From ANME-2 cluster archaeon (GTDB taxonomy: Archaea; Halobacteriota; Methanosarcinia; Methanosarcinales; Methanocomedenaceae), in assembly GCA_022353185.1 (NCBI GenBank), contig JAKRWB010000167.1, positions 1 to 12,477 of the forward strand: a stretch of 12,477 bases of DNA, in the 5' to 3' direction. Positions 7,253 to 12,477 of this stretch are shown piece by piece. The notes under the pieces were generated by a model. It did no database searches. It was not told the DNA's origin and was given only the letters and a program-made list of their open reading frames with translations. Each line of letters begins with the position of its first letter. The first letter of the stretch is position 1. The position numbers were made by a program, and so were the translations under genes.

Positions 7253-7267
7253 CATTATAATTAGCAT

Positions 7268-7618
7268 ATGAGTATTATGGATTCTGCGATAAGTACATTT
7301 AACGGTATCCAACATCCCAAAATATTGCGCTCACTCAAAAAGAGCAGAGTCAGAACTGAGATTATGATGTACTTATACAAGATTTATCCAAATTCATCAT
7401 ATCCGTCGGATATTTCCAGGCATACCAAAATTGACTCTACTAACGTCATAGGTGGTCTGCGTGGTATGGGACAAAGGTACGACAAGGCGAATTCACTTAT
7501 CGAGGTAGAATTGGTAGAAATGATAAACTTAGATGGCACAGCTTATTACAGGCTATCAGATAATGGAAAACGATGGATAGAAACCATGGAATTGATGAAA
7601 AAAGATGACGTGCTCTAA
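7268..7618 (+). CDS. Winged-helix transcription regulator, EarA-like (archaellum regulator)
   Basis: This 116-residue protein is probably a DNA-binding winged-helix regulator. Residues about 22-65 look like a helix-turn-helix, with YPNSSYPSDISRHTKID followed by NVIGGLRGMGQRY. The wing and last helix run to about 110, with YYRLSDNGKRW. The pattern of a conserved YP-x-SYP-x-(D/E)IS segment, then N-V-x-G-x-LRGMG-x-RY and SLIE-x2-LVE, resembles EarA, the euryarchaeal activator of the archaellum operon, and its relatives in Thermococcales. This match is from memory. It lies between the two che operons and is transcribed alone or with cheY. No ribosome binding site precedes the ATG, and the TATA spacing implies a leaderless message. 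Another Met lies three codons in. A different small winged-helix family remains possible. Confidence 0.8.
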   Translation: MSIMDSAISTFNGIQHPKILRSLKKSRVRTEIMMYLYKIYPNSSYPSDISRHTKIDSTNVIGGLRGMGQRYDKANSLIEVELVEMINLDGTAYYRLSDNGKRWIETMELMKKDDVL

Positions 7619-7662
7619 TGTCCCAGATAAAACTTAAGTTCATTAAATTACAAGAATAAATA

Positions 7663-7755
7663 ATGCTTATCGAAAGGATGCTACTGAATATTTCAAATAA
7701 ATATAAAAATGAAAATCTTGAAAAGTTACTGTTTATAGGAGAGAAATACGTATGA
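7663..7755 (+). CDS. Possible 30-residue peptide overlapping the cheY start
   Basis: An ATG at 7663 opens a 30-codon frame with Lys/Asn- and Leu/Ile-rich composition. Its TGA overlaps the cheY ATG in an ATGA, the same junction seen at cheW-cheB. There is no ribosome site before it; a CTTAAGTT element (7633-7640), about 26 bases upstream, could give a leaderless transcript. The likely cheY TATA box lies inside this frame, which argues against it. It may be chance, or a coupled leader peptide. Confidence 0.2.
   Translation: MLIERMLLNISNKYKNENLEKLLFIGEKYV
7699..7708 (+). promoter_or_regulatory. Candidate TATA box and ribosome site of the cheY-cheC-cheD operon
   Basis: The AATATAAAA-like element is the best TATA candidate. 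A start about 25 bases downstream would fall near 7730, leaving a leader of about 22 bases that carries the ribosome site AGGAG (7737-7741), ten bases before the cheY ATG at 7752. Confidence 0.45.
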
Positions 7756-8114
7756 GTGCTAGTGTATTGATTGTGGACGATTCGCTGTTTATGCGAGGTA
7801 TCCTAAGGAAGCTTCTTTCACCTCATTATAATATTGTAGGTGAAGCTTGTGATGGGGTAGAGGCCGTCAAAATGTATGACGAATTGAAACCTGACGTCGT
7901 AACTATGGATGTTGTCATGCCGAGTATGGATGGAATTCAAGCAACATCAATTATTACCGAAAAACATGAAGATGCGAAAATCATAATATGTACCTCAGTT
8001 GGACAAGACGAAAAGATGAAAAAAGCAATAAATGCAGGTGCTAAAGGATATGTCATGAAACCATTCAAGGCTGCAAAAGTTCTGCAGGAAATTGAAAGTT
8101 TGTTAGCACTTTAA
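7752..8114 (+). CDS. cheY: Chemotaxis response regulator CheY
   Basis: CheY is the single-domain receiver that carries the phosphoryl signal from CheA to the motor; in archaea it acts on the archaellum through the CheF adaptor. The 120-residue protein is exactly one receiver domain. It has acid pair Asp9/Asp10 in IVDDSLFMR, phospho-acceptor Asp53 in TMDVVMP, Thr81 in the switch position and Lys103 in VMKPF. The ICTSVGQDEKM segment is of the type found in archaeal and Thermotoga/Bacillus CheY rather than enteric CheY. The start is set by AGGAG ten bases upstream. It heads an operon with cheC, which encodes its phosphatase, and cheD. All key residues are present. Confidence 0.95.
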   Translation: MSASVLIVDDSLFMRGILRKLLSPHYNIVGEACDGVEAVKMYDELKPDVVTMDVVMPSMDGIQATSIITEKHEDAKIIICTSVGQDEKMKKAINAGAKGYVMKPFKAAKVLQEIESLLAL

Positions 8115-8133
8115 ATTTTAGAAGGCGATACCA

Positions 8134-8736
8134 ATGAATCAAAAACTGAGCGATGTAGAAAAATTACATCAGATTAAAAAAATTGGTGATGCAAGTGCAA
8201 CACAAGCTATGGTTTCACTGACTGAGCTGTTGGGTACAGATGTTGAAATGGATGTGACATCAGCAAACCTTATATCAATATATTCAATTCCACAGATCGT
8301 AGGTAATGAAGAAATGGTTGGATTATATTCAAACTTCAGTGGGACAATCTCAGGAAGTATGCTATTTCTTTTGACCACTGATAGTGTTAAAGAACTTTCA
8401 AATGTAATGCTTGCTGATTTTGCAGATGAAGACACAGATGAGATGTTCACTGAAATGCAAAAATCCGTTGTGATAGAAATTGGAAATATTGTTGCCTCAT
8501 CTTTTGTTGATACATGGGCGAACACGTTCTCAATCGAACTTTCACATAATACACCTATTTTCGGTTATGATTTTGCGGATTCCTTTATTGATCATGCGCT
8601 GATTAAGGCCGCGAATAATGGAGATTTTGTTATCATGTTTAAAAACAAGTTTTGTGTAGTTGGTATGGATATTAACTTTACAATCCTTATGTTCCCTGAC
8701 CCTGATAAACTGCAAAATATATTTGATATGTTTTAA
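8134..8736 (+). CDS. cheC: CheY-P phosphatase CheC with one intact active site
   Basis: CheC dephosphorylates CheY-P and binds CheD, linking the two adaptation branches. The 200-residue length is normal. The family motif is D/S-x3-E-x2-N followed about 22 residues later by Pro, normally present twice. The second site is perfect: Ser111, Glu115, Asn118 and Pro141. The first site, expected near residues 12-19, reads KKIGDAS, so Glu is replaced by Lys16 and Asn by Asp19, and the following Pro is missing. This protein therefore probably has a single working site, as CheX-type proteins do. The ribosome site is a GAAGGCGAT match about four bases before the ATG. It sits 19 bases after cheY and 41 before cheD. 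Confidence 0.93.
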   Translation: MNQKLSDVEKLHQIKKIGDASATQAMVSLTELLGTDVEMDVTSANLISIYSIPQIVGNEEMVGLYSNFSGTISGSMLFLLTTDSVKELSNVMLADFADEDTDEMFTEMQKSVVIEIGNIVASSFVDTWANTFSIELSHNTPIFGYDFADSFIDHALIKAANNGDFVIMFKNKFCVVGMDINFTILMFPDPDKLQNIFDMF

Positions 8737-8745
8737 GCAAAATAA

Positions 8746-8757
8746 TTCTAAATAAAT
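8746..8757 (+). promoter_or_regulatory. Possible internal leaderless promoter of cheD
   Basis: CTAAATAAA (8748-8756) in the cheC-cheD gap is centred 26 bases before the cheD ATG. No ribosome site precedes that ATG. This copies the layout of the EarA-like gene promoter, so cheD may have its own leaderless transcript in addition to read-through from cheY. Confidence 0.35.
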
Positions 8758-8777
8758 CTTTTTCAAAAAACGATTCC

Positions 8778-9281
8778 ATGAAACCGCAAAAAATTGTCCG
8801 GATGGCAGATTTTAAAGTAGCCAAGAACGAATACCTTCTGGTCACAGTGGGTCTTGGTTCGTGTGTAGGGGTTACACTATATAGCCCAAGAACTAAAGTT
8901 GGAGGACTGGCACATATCATGCTGCCTGATAGTAGCAAGGCACGTTTAAACAATGTCAATGGCAATGGCAGAGAATATATGGCAAAATATGCAGACGCTT
9001 CGATTGAATTGATGATAGATGAAATAAAGAATCTCGGGGCTGGTAGATCTAAATTAGTTGCCAAGATAGCTGGAGGAGCACATATGTTCCAATGTAATGA
9101 CAACGGTGATTTAAATATTGGGGATGAAAATGTCCTTGCAGTTAAGAATAAACTGGATGATTTGCGTATTGAAATAATTGCAGAGGATACTGGAGAGGAT
9201 TATGGTCGGACATTGGAGTTTGATCTGGGTACTGGCATATTAGTTGTCAAATCTGCAAGAAAAGGTATAATTAATCTATGA
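8778..9281 (+). CDS. cheD: Chemoreceptor glutamine deamidase CheD
   Basis: CheD converts specific receptor glutamines to glutamates, making them methylatable. In Bacillus it also activates receptors and is held back by CheC. The 167-residue protein is a complete CheD domain with the catalytic Cys29 in GLGSCVGV, His46 in GLAHIMLP, and Thr23 as the third active-site residue. GGAHMF near residue 100 and DTGEDYGRT near 136-144 are also typical. The receptor encoded at 398-2155 has QQ pairs with small residues around them (286-287, 307-308), which are plausible targets. The ATG lacks a ribosome binding site. It ends the operon, followed by a terminator at 9315-9349. Confidence 0.95.
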   Translation: MKPQKIVRMADFKVAKNEYLLVTVGLGSCVGVTLYSPRTKVGGLAHIMLPDSSKARLNNVNGNGREYMAKYADASIELMIDEIKNLGAGRSKLVAKIAGGAHMFQCNDNGDLNIGDENVLAVKNKLDDLRIEIIAEDTGEDYGRTLEFDLGTGILVVKSARKGIINL

Positions 9282-9314
9282 TAAAGCAATACTTTAACGT
9301 AACCCTTGGCAAAG

Positions 9315-9349
9315 AACATTTATTTTTTTGCAAATGTTTATACTTTTTT
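9315..9349 (+). terminator. Terminator of the cheY-cheC-cheD operon
   Basis: AACATTT (9315-9321) pairs perfectly with AAATGTT (9332-9338) over a 10-base, mostly T loop, and is followed by six T at 9344-9349. Oligo-T tracts are the usual archaeal termination signal. The loop itself contains seven T. Confidence 0.65.
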
Positions 9350-9410
9350 GAAACCAATATCATTTATTCTGGTACTGAATCCTGATAGAATACTTTTTGA
9401 TAAACTATTT

Positions 9411-9420
9411 CTATATTATT
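9411..9420 (+). promoter_or_regulatory. Candidate TATA box for the 9464-10384 gene
   Basis: CTATATTATT would place the start near 9443 and leave a short leader containing AGGTG (9462-9466). The AGGTG could be the ribosome site of a TTG start at 9473, or its GTG could itself be the start at 9464. The six-base spacing to the TTG makes the later start attractive. Confidence 0.4.
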
Positions 9421-9463
9421 AACATCAATATTCATTATCACAGCATAAGTTTCATTCACTTAG

Positions 9464-10384
9464 GTGTTCGATTTGAAAAATAACCAGTTAAATAATTTAA
9501 AGGATGTAGTAAATGAATCACATCAAGCCAGAACCGTAAGAGTGGCCGGTGAATGGATACTGGTATTCAAGGCACCTTTAGAAGATTCAGATGTAATAGA
9601 AAGCATCAAGGATTTGCTACTGGAAATGGATATCGAAGATATTCGGTACCTTGATTCTGTAGTGATGGTGACCGGCAGGAAATCTGTAAAAGTGCAAAGC
9701 AATCTTATTGAAGACCTGTTAGGCGATAGGAGTAATGTGCAGCTTATTATCAATAATATGAAAGATGAACTTGAGCGGGAGTTCGGGTTCAAGATTTATA
9801 AAAGAGGACCGCACAGGAGAATGGCCATACGGATACCTCTTAATGATATCAAGGATTTTACCGATACCTTCACACCGAAGATAAAGGAAGCAGTACTGAA
9901 AAATGGCACCTTGACACCTGACACCATAGGTGAAATTTTTTCGGTCTATTTGATAGCAGATGAAACGTTTGTTCGGCTTGAACCTGATTCATTCTTCAGG
10001 GAAATATTAGACCTGCCAGTCGATACTGTATTGCCGACTGATGAAACAGAACAACCCACGGCTCAGGCAGGTATTATCTATGGAGAATCACCACAGGAAC
10101 TGGTGGAACTGGCACTGAACAAATTGAAACGGTACAGGAAATTCAGAGACATCAAATTTATAGATGCTGCCGGGGTAACTCATGATTTTGATGCATTTGC
10201 GGATAATGGGGATGACAGTGTACTGATAAAATATCTTGATACGCCCACGTCCGAAGACATGAATATAATGAGATTGTACCTGGATGCCCTGCCTGCTAAA
10301 AACGGCTGGATACTGACCGGTGAACCGGAAATGGAGATGGAGCAGACAGAGAGAATTTCTATATTGACGATTAACGACCTATAA
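9464..10384 (+). CDS. Conserved-looking protein of unknown function upstream of radB
   Basis: I do not recognise this 306-residue soluble protein, and it shows no signal peptide or membrane helix. Residues about 20-110 alternate short strands and helices. Residues about 105-190 form a second mixed region, beginning with IYKRGPHRRMAIRIP. A Thr/Glu/Gln-rich linker (about 187-202) separates a C-terminal domain (about 205-306). That domain runs helix, strand, HDFDAFAD, then VLIKYL, helix, GWILTG and a last ISILTI strand. This order recalls PD-(D/E)XK nuclease-like folds with Asp241 and Lys256, but the usual Glu two residues before the Lys is Leu here, so any nuclease relation would be to a degenerate member; this is speculative. 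The start is either GTG 9464 or TTG 9473. RadB follows 74 bases later, suggesting linkage to DNA maintenance. Confidence 0.8.
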   Translation: MFDLKNNQLNNLKDVVNESHQARTVRVAGEWILVFKAPLEDSDVIESIKDLLLEMDIEDIRYLDSVVMVTGRKSVKVQSNLIEDLLGDRSNVQLIINNMKDELEREFGFKIYKRGPHRRMAIRIPLNDIKDFTDTFTPKIKEAVLKNGTLTPDTIGEIFSVYLIADETFVRLEPDSFFREILDLPVDTVLPTDETEQPTAQAGIIYGESPQELVELALNKLKRYRKFRDIKFIDAAGVTHDFDAFADNGDDSVLIKYLDTPTSEDMNIMRLYLDALPAKNGWILTGEPEMEMEQTERISILTINDL

Positions 10385-10458
10385 TAAAAAAATGGGGTAT
10401 TGACACGACAGCACATAGCCATAATGATAATGCAAATAATAGCGCAAAGGATAAGCGC

Positions 10459-11118
10459 ATGCCCTCGGGAAGTGATAAACTGGATACAATGCTTGGTGGA
10501 GGCATTGAATGCGGTATAATCACGCAGGTTTACGGTGCATCCAGTACTGGCAAGACAAATATCTGCACACAGCTTGCAGTACATTGTATCAGGGGCGGGG
10601 AAAGAGTTGTGCTCATTGACACCGAGGGGTTCTCAGCTGAACGGTTCAGCCAGATGGCTCAAAATGATGCAAAAGAGATTGCTAAAGACCTTATCATCTA
10701 TGAACCAAAGGATTTCCAGCAGCAGTATTCTGCAGTGGTGGATGTAGAAAAACTAGCCAGTACCGGTATCGGGCTGGTAATCGTAGATTCTGCTACTCTC
10801 TTTTACAGGTTCGGATTGTCGCCAGACGATGAAGGAAATGCGAGTGTGAGGCGTAAATTGGTGGAACAGATAGCAGGCCTTCACAGACTGGCACGAAAAT
10901 TCGATATGGCAGTGGTTATCACAAACCAGGTCTACACAGATACCAAAACCGGAGGAGTTTGTCCTCTGGGGGGCAACCTCATAGAACACCTTTCAAAGAC
11001 CATAATCAAGATGGAGAGGACAGGTAATAACAGGCGCAGGGCCATCCTGATGAAACACCGCTCAAGGGAAGAAGGCCAGTCAGTAGAACTTATCATTACC
11101 GGTGAAGGTATTTTGTAG
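10459..11118 (+). CDS. radB: DNA repair and recombination protein RadB
   Basis: RadB is the archaeal RecA/RadA paralogue, a single RecA-core ATPase thought to assist RadA in recombination and repair. The 219-residue length is usual for RadB and lacks the N-terminal helix-hairpin-helix of RadA. The opening SGSDKLDTMLGGGIECG is the family signature. Walker A is GASSTGKT (26-33) and Walker B is LVIVDS with Asp110; ITNQVYTD and PLGGN mark the later core. AAAGGAT six bases before the ATG supports this start. The frame stays open upstream to 10381 without a good alternative start codon. It follows the unknown gene by 74 bases, with a possible TATA-like CTATAATAAA across that gene's stop, and is eight bases from the next gene. 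Confidence 0.94.
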   Translation: MPSGSDKLDTMLGGGIECGIITQVYGASSTGKTNICTQLAVHCIRGGERVVLIDTEGFSAERFSQMAQNDAKEIAKDLIIYEPKDFQQQYSAVVDVEKLASTGIGLVIVDSATLFYRFGLSPDDEGNASVRRKLVEQIAGLHRLARKFDMAVVITNQVYTDTKTGGVCPLGGNLIEHLSKTIIKMERTGNNRRRAILMKHRSREEGQSVELIITGEGIL

Positions 11119-11126
11119 GGAACATT

Positions 11127-11588
11127 ATGAACGATATACTATTCACCGCCGCCCAGCCTTTTAAGAGAAAGGGAACTGATTGCTTAAAAGAGAGTGAATT
11201 TGTAATGGCCCTGTCCATGGACCTTAACTGGTTCAAACCTGGTATTGCCAAGGCTTTTGTGCAGGCAGCCGTGGATAATGGTATCATAGTCAGGGAGGGA
11301 GGGATGCTAAAGGCACTGTTCAATCTGGAAGATGTGGAAATCCCGATGGGATTTAAGCCTGATGCATCTGCATTCCAGGAAAAAGAAGTGTTCGAGCAGA
11401 TAGTTGACAGGATTATGGCCAATACAGGGCTTGAAAAACAAAAGATTGTTGCGAGTATCAATAAGAAACGCAGTGAGACTGCGGGGTTGTTTACCATTGA
11501 GGTGCTGGGGATATTAGTGGCTCAGGAGCATGGTGCCCGGGTGGATGACCTGATTGAGAAGTCATACAGGAACCTGTTGAAAGGGTGA
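11127..11588 (+). CDS. DUF2240 family protein
   Basis: This 153-residue protein matches the archaeal DUF2240 family as I remember it. It has an opening PFKRKG, an EFVMALSMDLNWF segment, a small helical domain resembling a winged helix that ends in GIIVREGGMLKALF (about 50-68), then the typical EIPMGFKPD (about 75-83) and a second helical part with a KIVASIN segment. The molecular function is unknown. The protein is likely cytoplasmic, and the winged-helix look suggests nucleic-acid binding. It begins eight bases after radB with AGGG as a weak ribosome site overlapping the radB stop, so the two are almost surely one transcript. The pairing with radB hints at a role in recombination or repair, which is inference from position. 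Confidence 0.85.
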   Translation: MNDILFTAAQPFKRKGTDCLKESEFVMALSMDLNWFKPGIAKAFVQAAVDNGIIVREGGMLKALFNLEDVEIPMGFKPDASAFQEKEVFEQIVDRIMANTGLEKQKIVASINKKRSETAGLFTIEVLGILVAQEHGARVDDLIEKSYRNLLKG

Positions 11589-11607
11589 CAAATCGGTTGA
11601 GGGGAGT

Positions 11608-11656
11608 GGGAAGGAATATAATGACGGAAAAAGAGTGATCGTTCCAATTCCTTCCC
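11608..11656. repeat. Perfect 10-base inverted repeat between convergent genes
   Basis: GGGAAGGAAT (11608-11617) and ATTCCTTCCC (11647-11656) pair perfectly, with two G-U pairs extending outward, around a 29-base loop. A ten-base palindrome, ATTGTACAAT, follows at 11663-11672. The position between converging genes suggests a bidirectional transcription-end structure, though no clear oligo-T tract follows. The rest of the 150-base gap shows nothing else. Confidence 0.55.
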
Positions 11657-11738
11657 GTACTTATTGTACAATCATGGATTGACTGTTCAGTTAATATATT
11701 AGAGCCAAGAGTGGAGTGAAAGTATTACAGCGGGAGGA

Positions 11739-12413
11739 TTATGGGTCTGGCAGTACAACCTGCCTATGTGTGGGATGGCTGCGGTTCTCTATTGAACTGG
11801 AAACATTACCAAGATACTTTCGGGCAGCATTGACAGCAGCACATATCTCCTCTGGCATCGGTCGTCTGGAAAAGCCGCCCACAGGTACGTAGCGTATGAT
11901 CTTGTACCTGATATTGCCGATGTTTGATAAAAATGCTGCAATGTGCTCGGTCTCGTCGATATCCACGACATCAGGAATATAGACTGTGTTTACCTCAAAA
12001 TCGAATCCCCGGTCATAGAGCAGTCGTATGGCTTCCAGTACCCTGCCATTATCCTTACCCGTATACCACCTGTGTAGTTGTGGGTCCAGTGCTTTCAGGT
12101 CTATGTGGACTGTAATGCCTGCAAGATTTTCCAGCAATGCCTTATCCAGGCAGTGTCCGTTGGTGGAAAGGATAACTTTGTGCCCGTCCAGTTCGCGTAT
12201 GAGCGATAGCAGCCCCACCCTGTCAATGGTGGGTTCGCCTCCGGCCAGCATCACTTCCCTGCCTGTCGGTATTTGTTCGGCTATGCGGGCGGGGGATATT
12301 TCTACACCCCCACAGTGCCGTTCTTTACTGAAGCAGCCCCGGCACTTGAAGTTACACCCTGATACCTGCACCGTGCATCGTGTATCTGAAAGGGCCAGAT
12401 AAGATATACGCAT
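11739..12413 (-). CDS. Radical SAM protein, activating-enzyme-like
   Basis: This is a 224-residue radical S-adenosylmethionine protein. The CxxxCxxC motif that binds the 4Fe-4S cluster is Cys20, Cys24 and Cys27 (GCNFKCRGC). GGEPT at 58-62 is the SAM-binding motif, and STNG (about 83-86) and a DLKA segment (about 105-108) fit the activating-enzyme type such as PflA or NrdG relatives. Two more cysteines (13 and 34) lie near the cluster. The substrate cannot be read from the sequence. No glycyl-radical enzyme lies in the window, so it may act on another protein or small molecule. GC content is visibly higher than in the che genes. No ribosome site precedes the ATG; with the TATA-like element at 12439-12447 the message may be leaderless. 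It converges on the DUF2240 gene. Confidence 0.9.
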   Translation of the reverse strand: MRISYLALSDTRCTVQVSGCNFKCRGCFSKERHCGGVEISPARIAEQIPTGREVMLAGGEPTIDRVGLLSLIRELDGHKVILSTNGHCLDKALLENLAGITVHIDLKALDPQLHRWYTGKDNGRVLEAIRLLYDRGFDFEVNTVYIPDVVDIDETEHIAAFLSNIGNIRYKIIRYVPVGGFSRRPMPEEICAAVNAARKYLGNVSSSIENRSHPTHRQVVLPDP

Positions 12414-12438
12414 GATATGGGGGGTAATATCCTATGAG

Positions 12439-12447
12439 ATATAACAT
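12439..12447 (-). promoter_or_regulatory. Candidate TATA box of the radical SAM gene
   Basis: The minus strand reads GTTATATC, centred about 28 bases before the ATG at 12413. The bases between lack a usable ribosome site (a C run lies just before the ATG), so the transcript probably begins at or within a few bases of the start codon. Confidence 0.4.
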
Positions 12448-12477
12448 ATTTGACTGCTGGTTGCAATCGGTGATGTG

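Larger units (their letters stand above)
6946..7267. other. Divergent intergenic region between membrane protein and EarA-like regulator
   Basis: This AT-rich stretch holds no gene that I can support. It would contain the promoters of both flanking genes. Visible elements are an inverted repeat (7004-7019), the hexamer TGTCAT at 7019, 7042 and 7247 with its complement at 7227, and a good TATA box at 7238-7246. The middle part (about 7060-7220) shows nothing specific. Confidence 0.7.

Noticed and set aside
10381..10458. N-terminal extension of RadB in the open frame upstream
   Set aside because: The 25 extra codons are Asn/Asp/His-rich with no ATG, GTG or TTG start in frame, and the ATG at 10459 has a well-spaced AAAGGAT and matches the family start.
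12028..12402. Plus-strand open frame antisense to the radical SAM gene
   Set aside because: The opposite strand encodes an intact CxxxCxxC radical SAM protein, and this frame has no family features.

Overview
The window looks like chromosome from a methanogenic or methanotrophic euryarchaeon, most likely of the order Methanosarcinales. The evidence is the archaeal radB gene next to a DUF2240 gene, an EarA-like archaellum regulator, a full archaeal-style chemotaxis set including CheC and CheD, AT-rich TATA/BRE promoters, and Shine-Dalgarno (SD) sites of the GGAGG/GGTG type. The order is an inference; no marker such as 16S rRNA or a methanogenesis gene is present.

Layout. Positions 1-397 are non-coding, very AT-rich, and carry a cluster of TACATA-type motifs with dyad symmetry plus the promoter region of the first operon. 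Positions 398-5813 are a rightward operon mcp-cheW-cheB-cheA. It contains a methyl-accepting receptor with an almost absent external domain and a stack of HAMP-type units, the CheW coupling protein, the CheB methylesterase, and the CheA kinase. A convergent leftward gene (5833-6945) encodes an unrecognised six-helix membrane protein with a long cytoplasmic tail. A 322-base divergent intergenic region follows, then a small winged-helix regulator that resembles EarA (7268-7618). A second chemotaxis operon, cheY-cheC-cheD (7752-9281), ends at a hairpin/oligo-T terminator.

The right part is unrelated to taxis: an unrecognised 306-residue protein (9464-10384), radB (10459-11118) and a DUF2240 gene (11127-11588) run rightward. 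A radical SAM gene (11739-12413) runs leftward and converges on them across an inverted repeat.

How the genes work together. The receptor-CheW-CheA complex would phosphorylate CheY and CheB. CheB removes receptor methyl groups, CheD deamidates or binds receptors, and CheC dephosphorylates CheY-P and can sequester CheD. The CheR methyltransferase, the CheF motor adaptor and all archaellum structural genes are absent here, so they must lie elsewhere if the pathway is complete. The EarA-like gene between the two che operons and the TACATA motifs at the left edge suggest linkage to archaellum control.

The most interesting points are the TACATA dyad, the receptor with a collapsed sensor domain, the CheC with only one intact active site, the unknown membrane protein embedded in the che cluster, and a recurrent leaderless promoter layout. 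No CRISPR array, tRNA, rRNA or insertion sequence was seen. The chemotaxis part is not a new system as such; it is a known system with several unusual parts.
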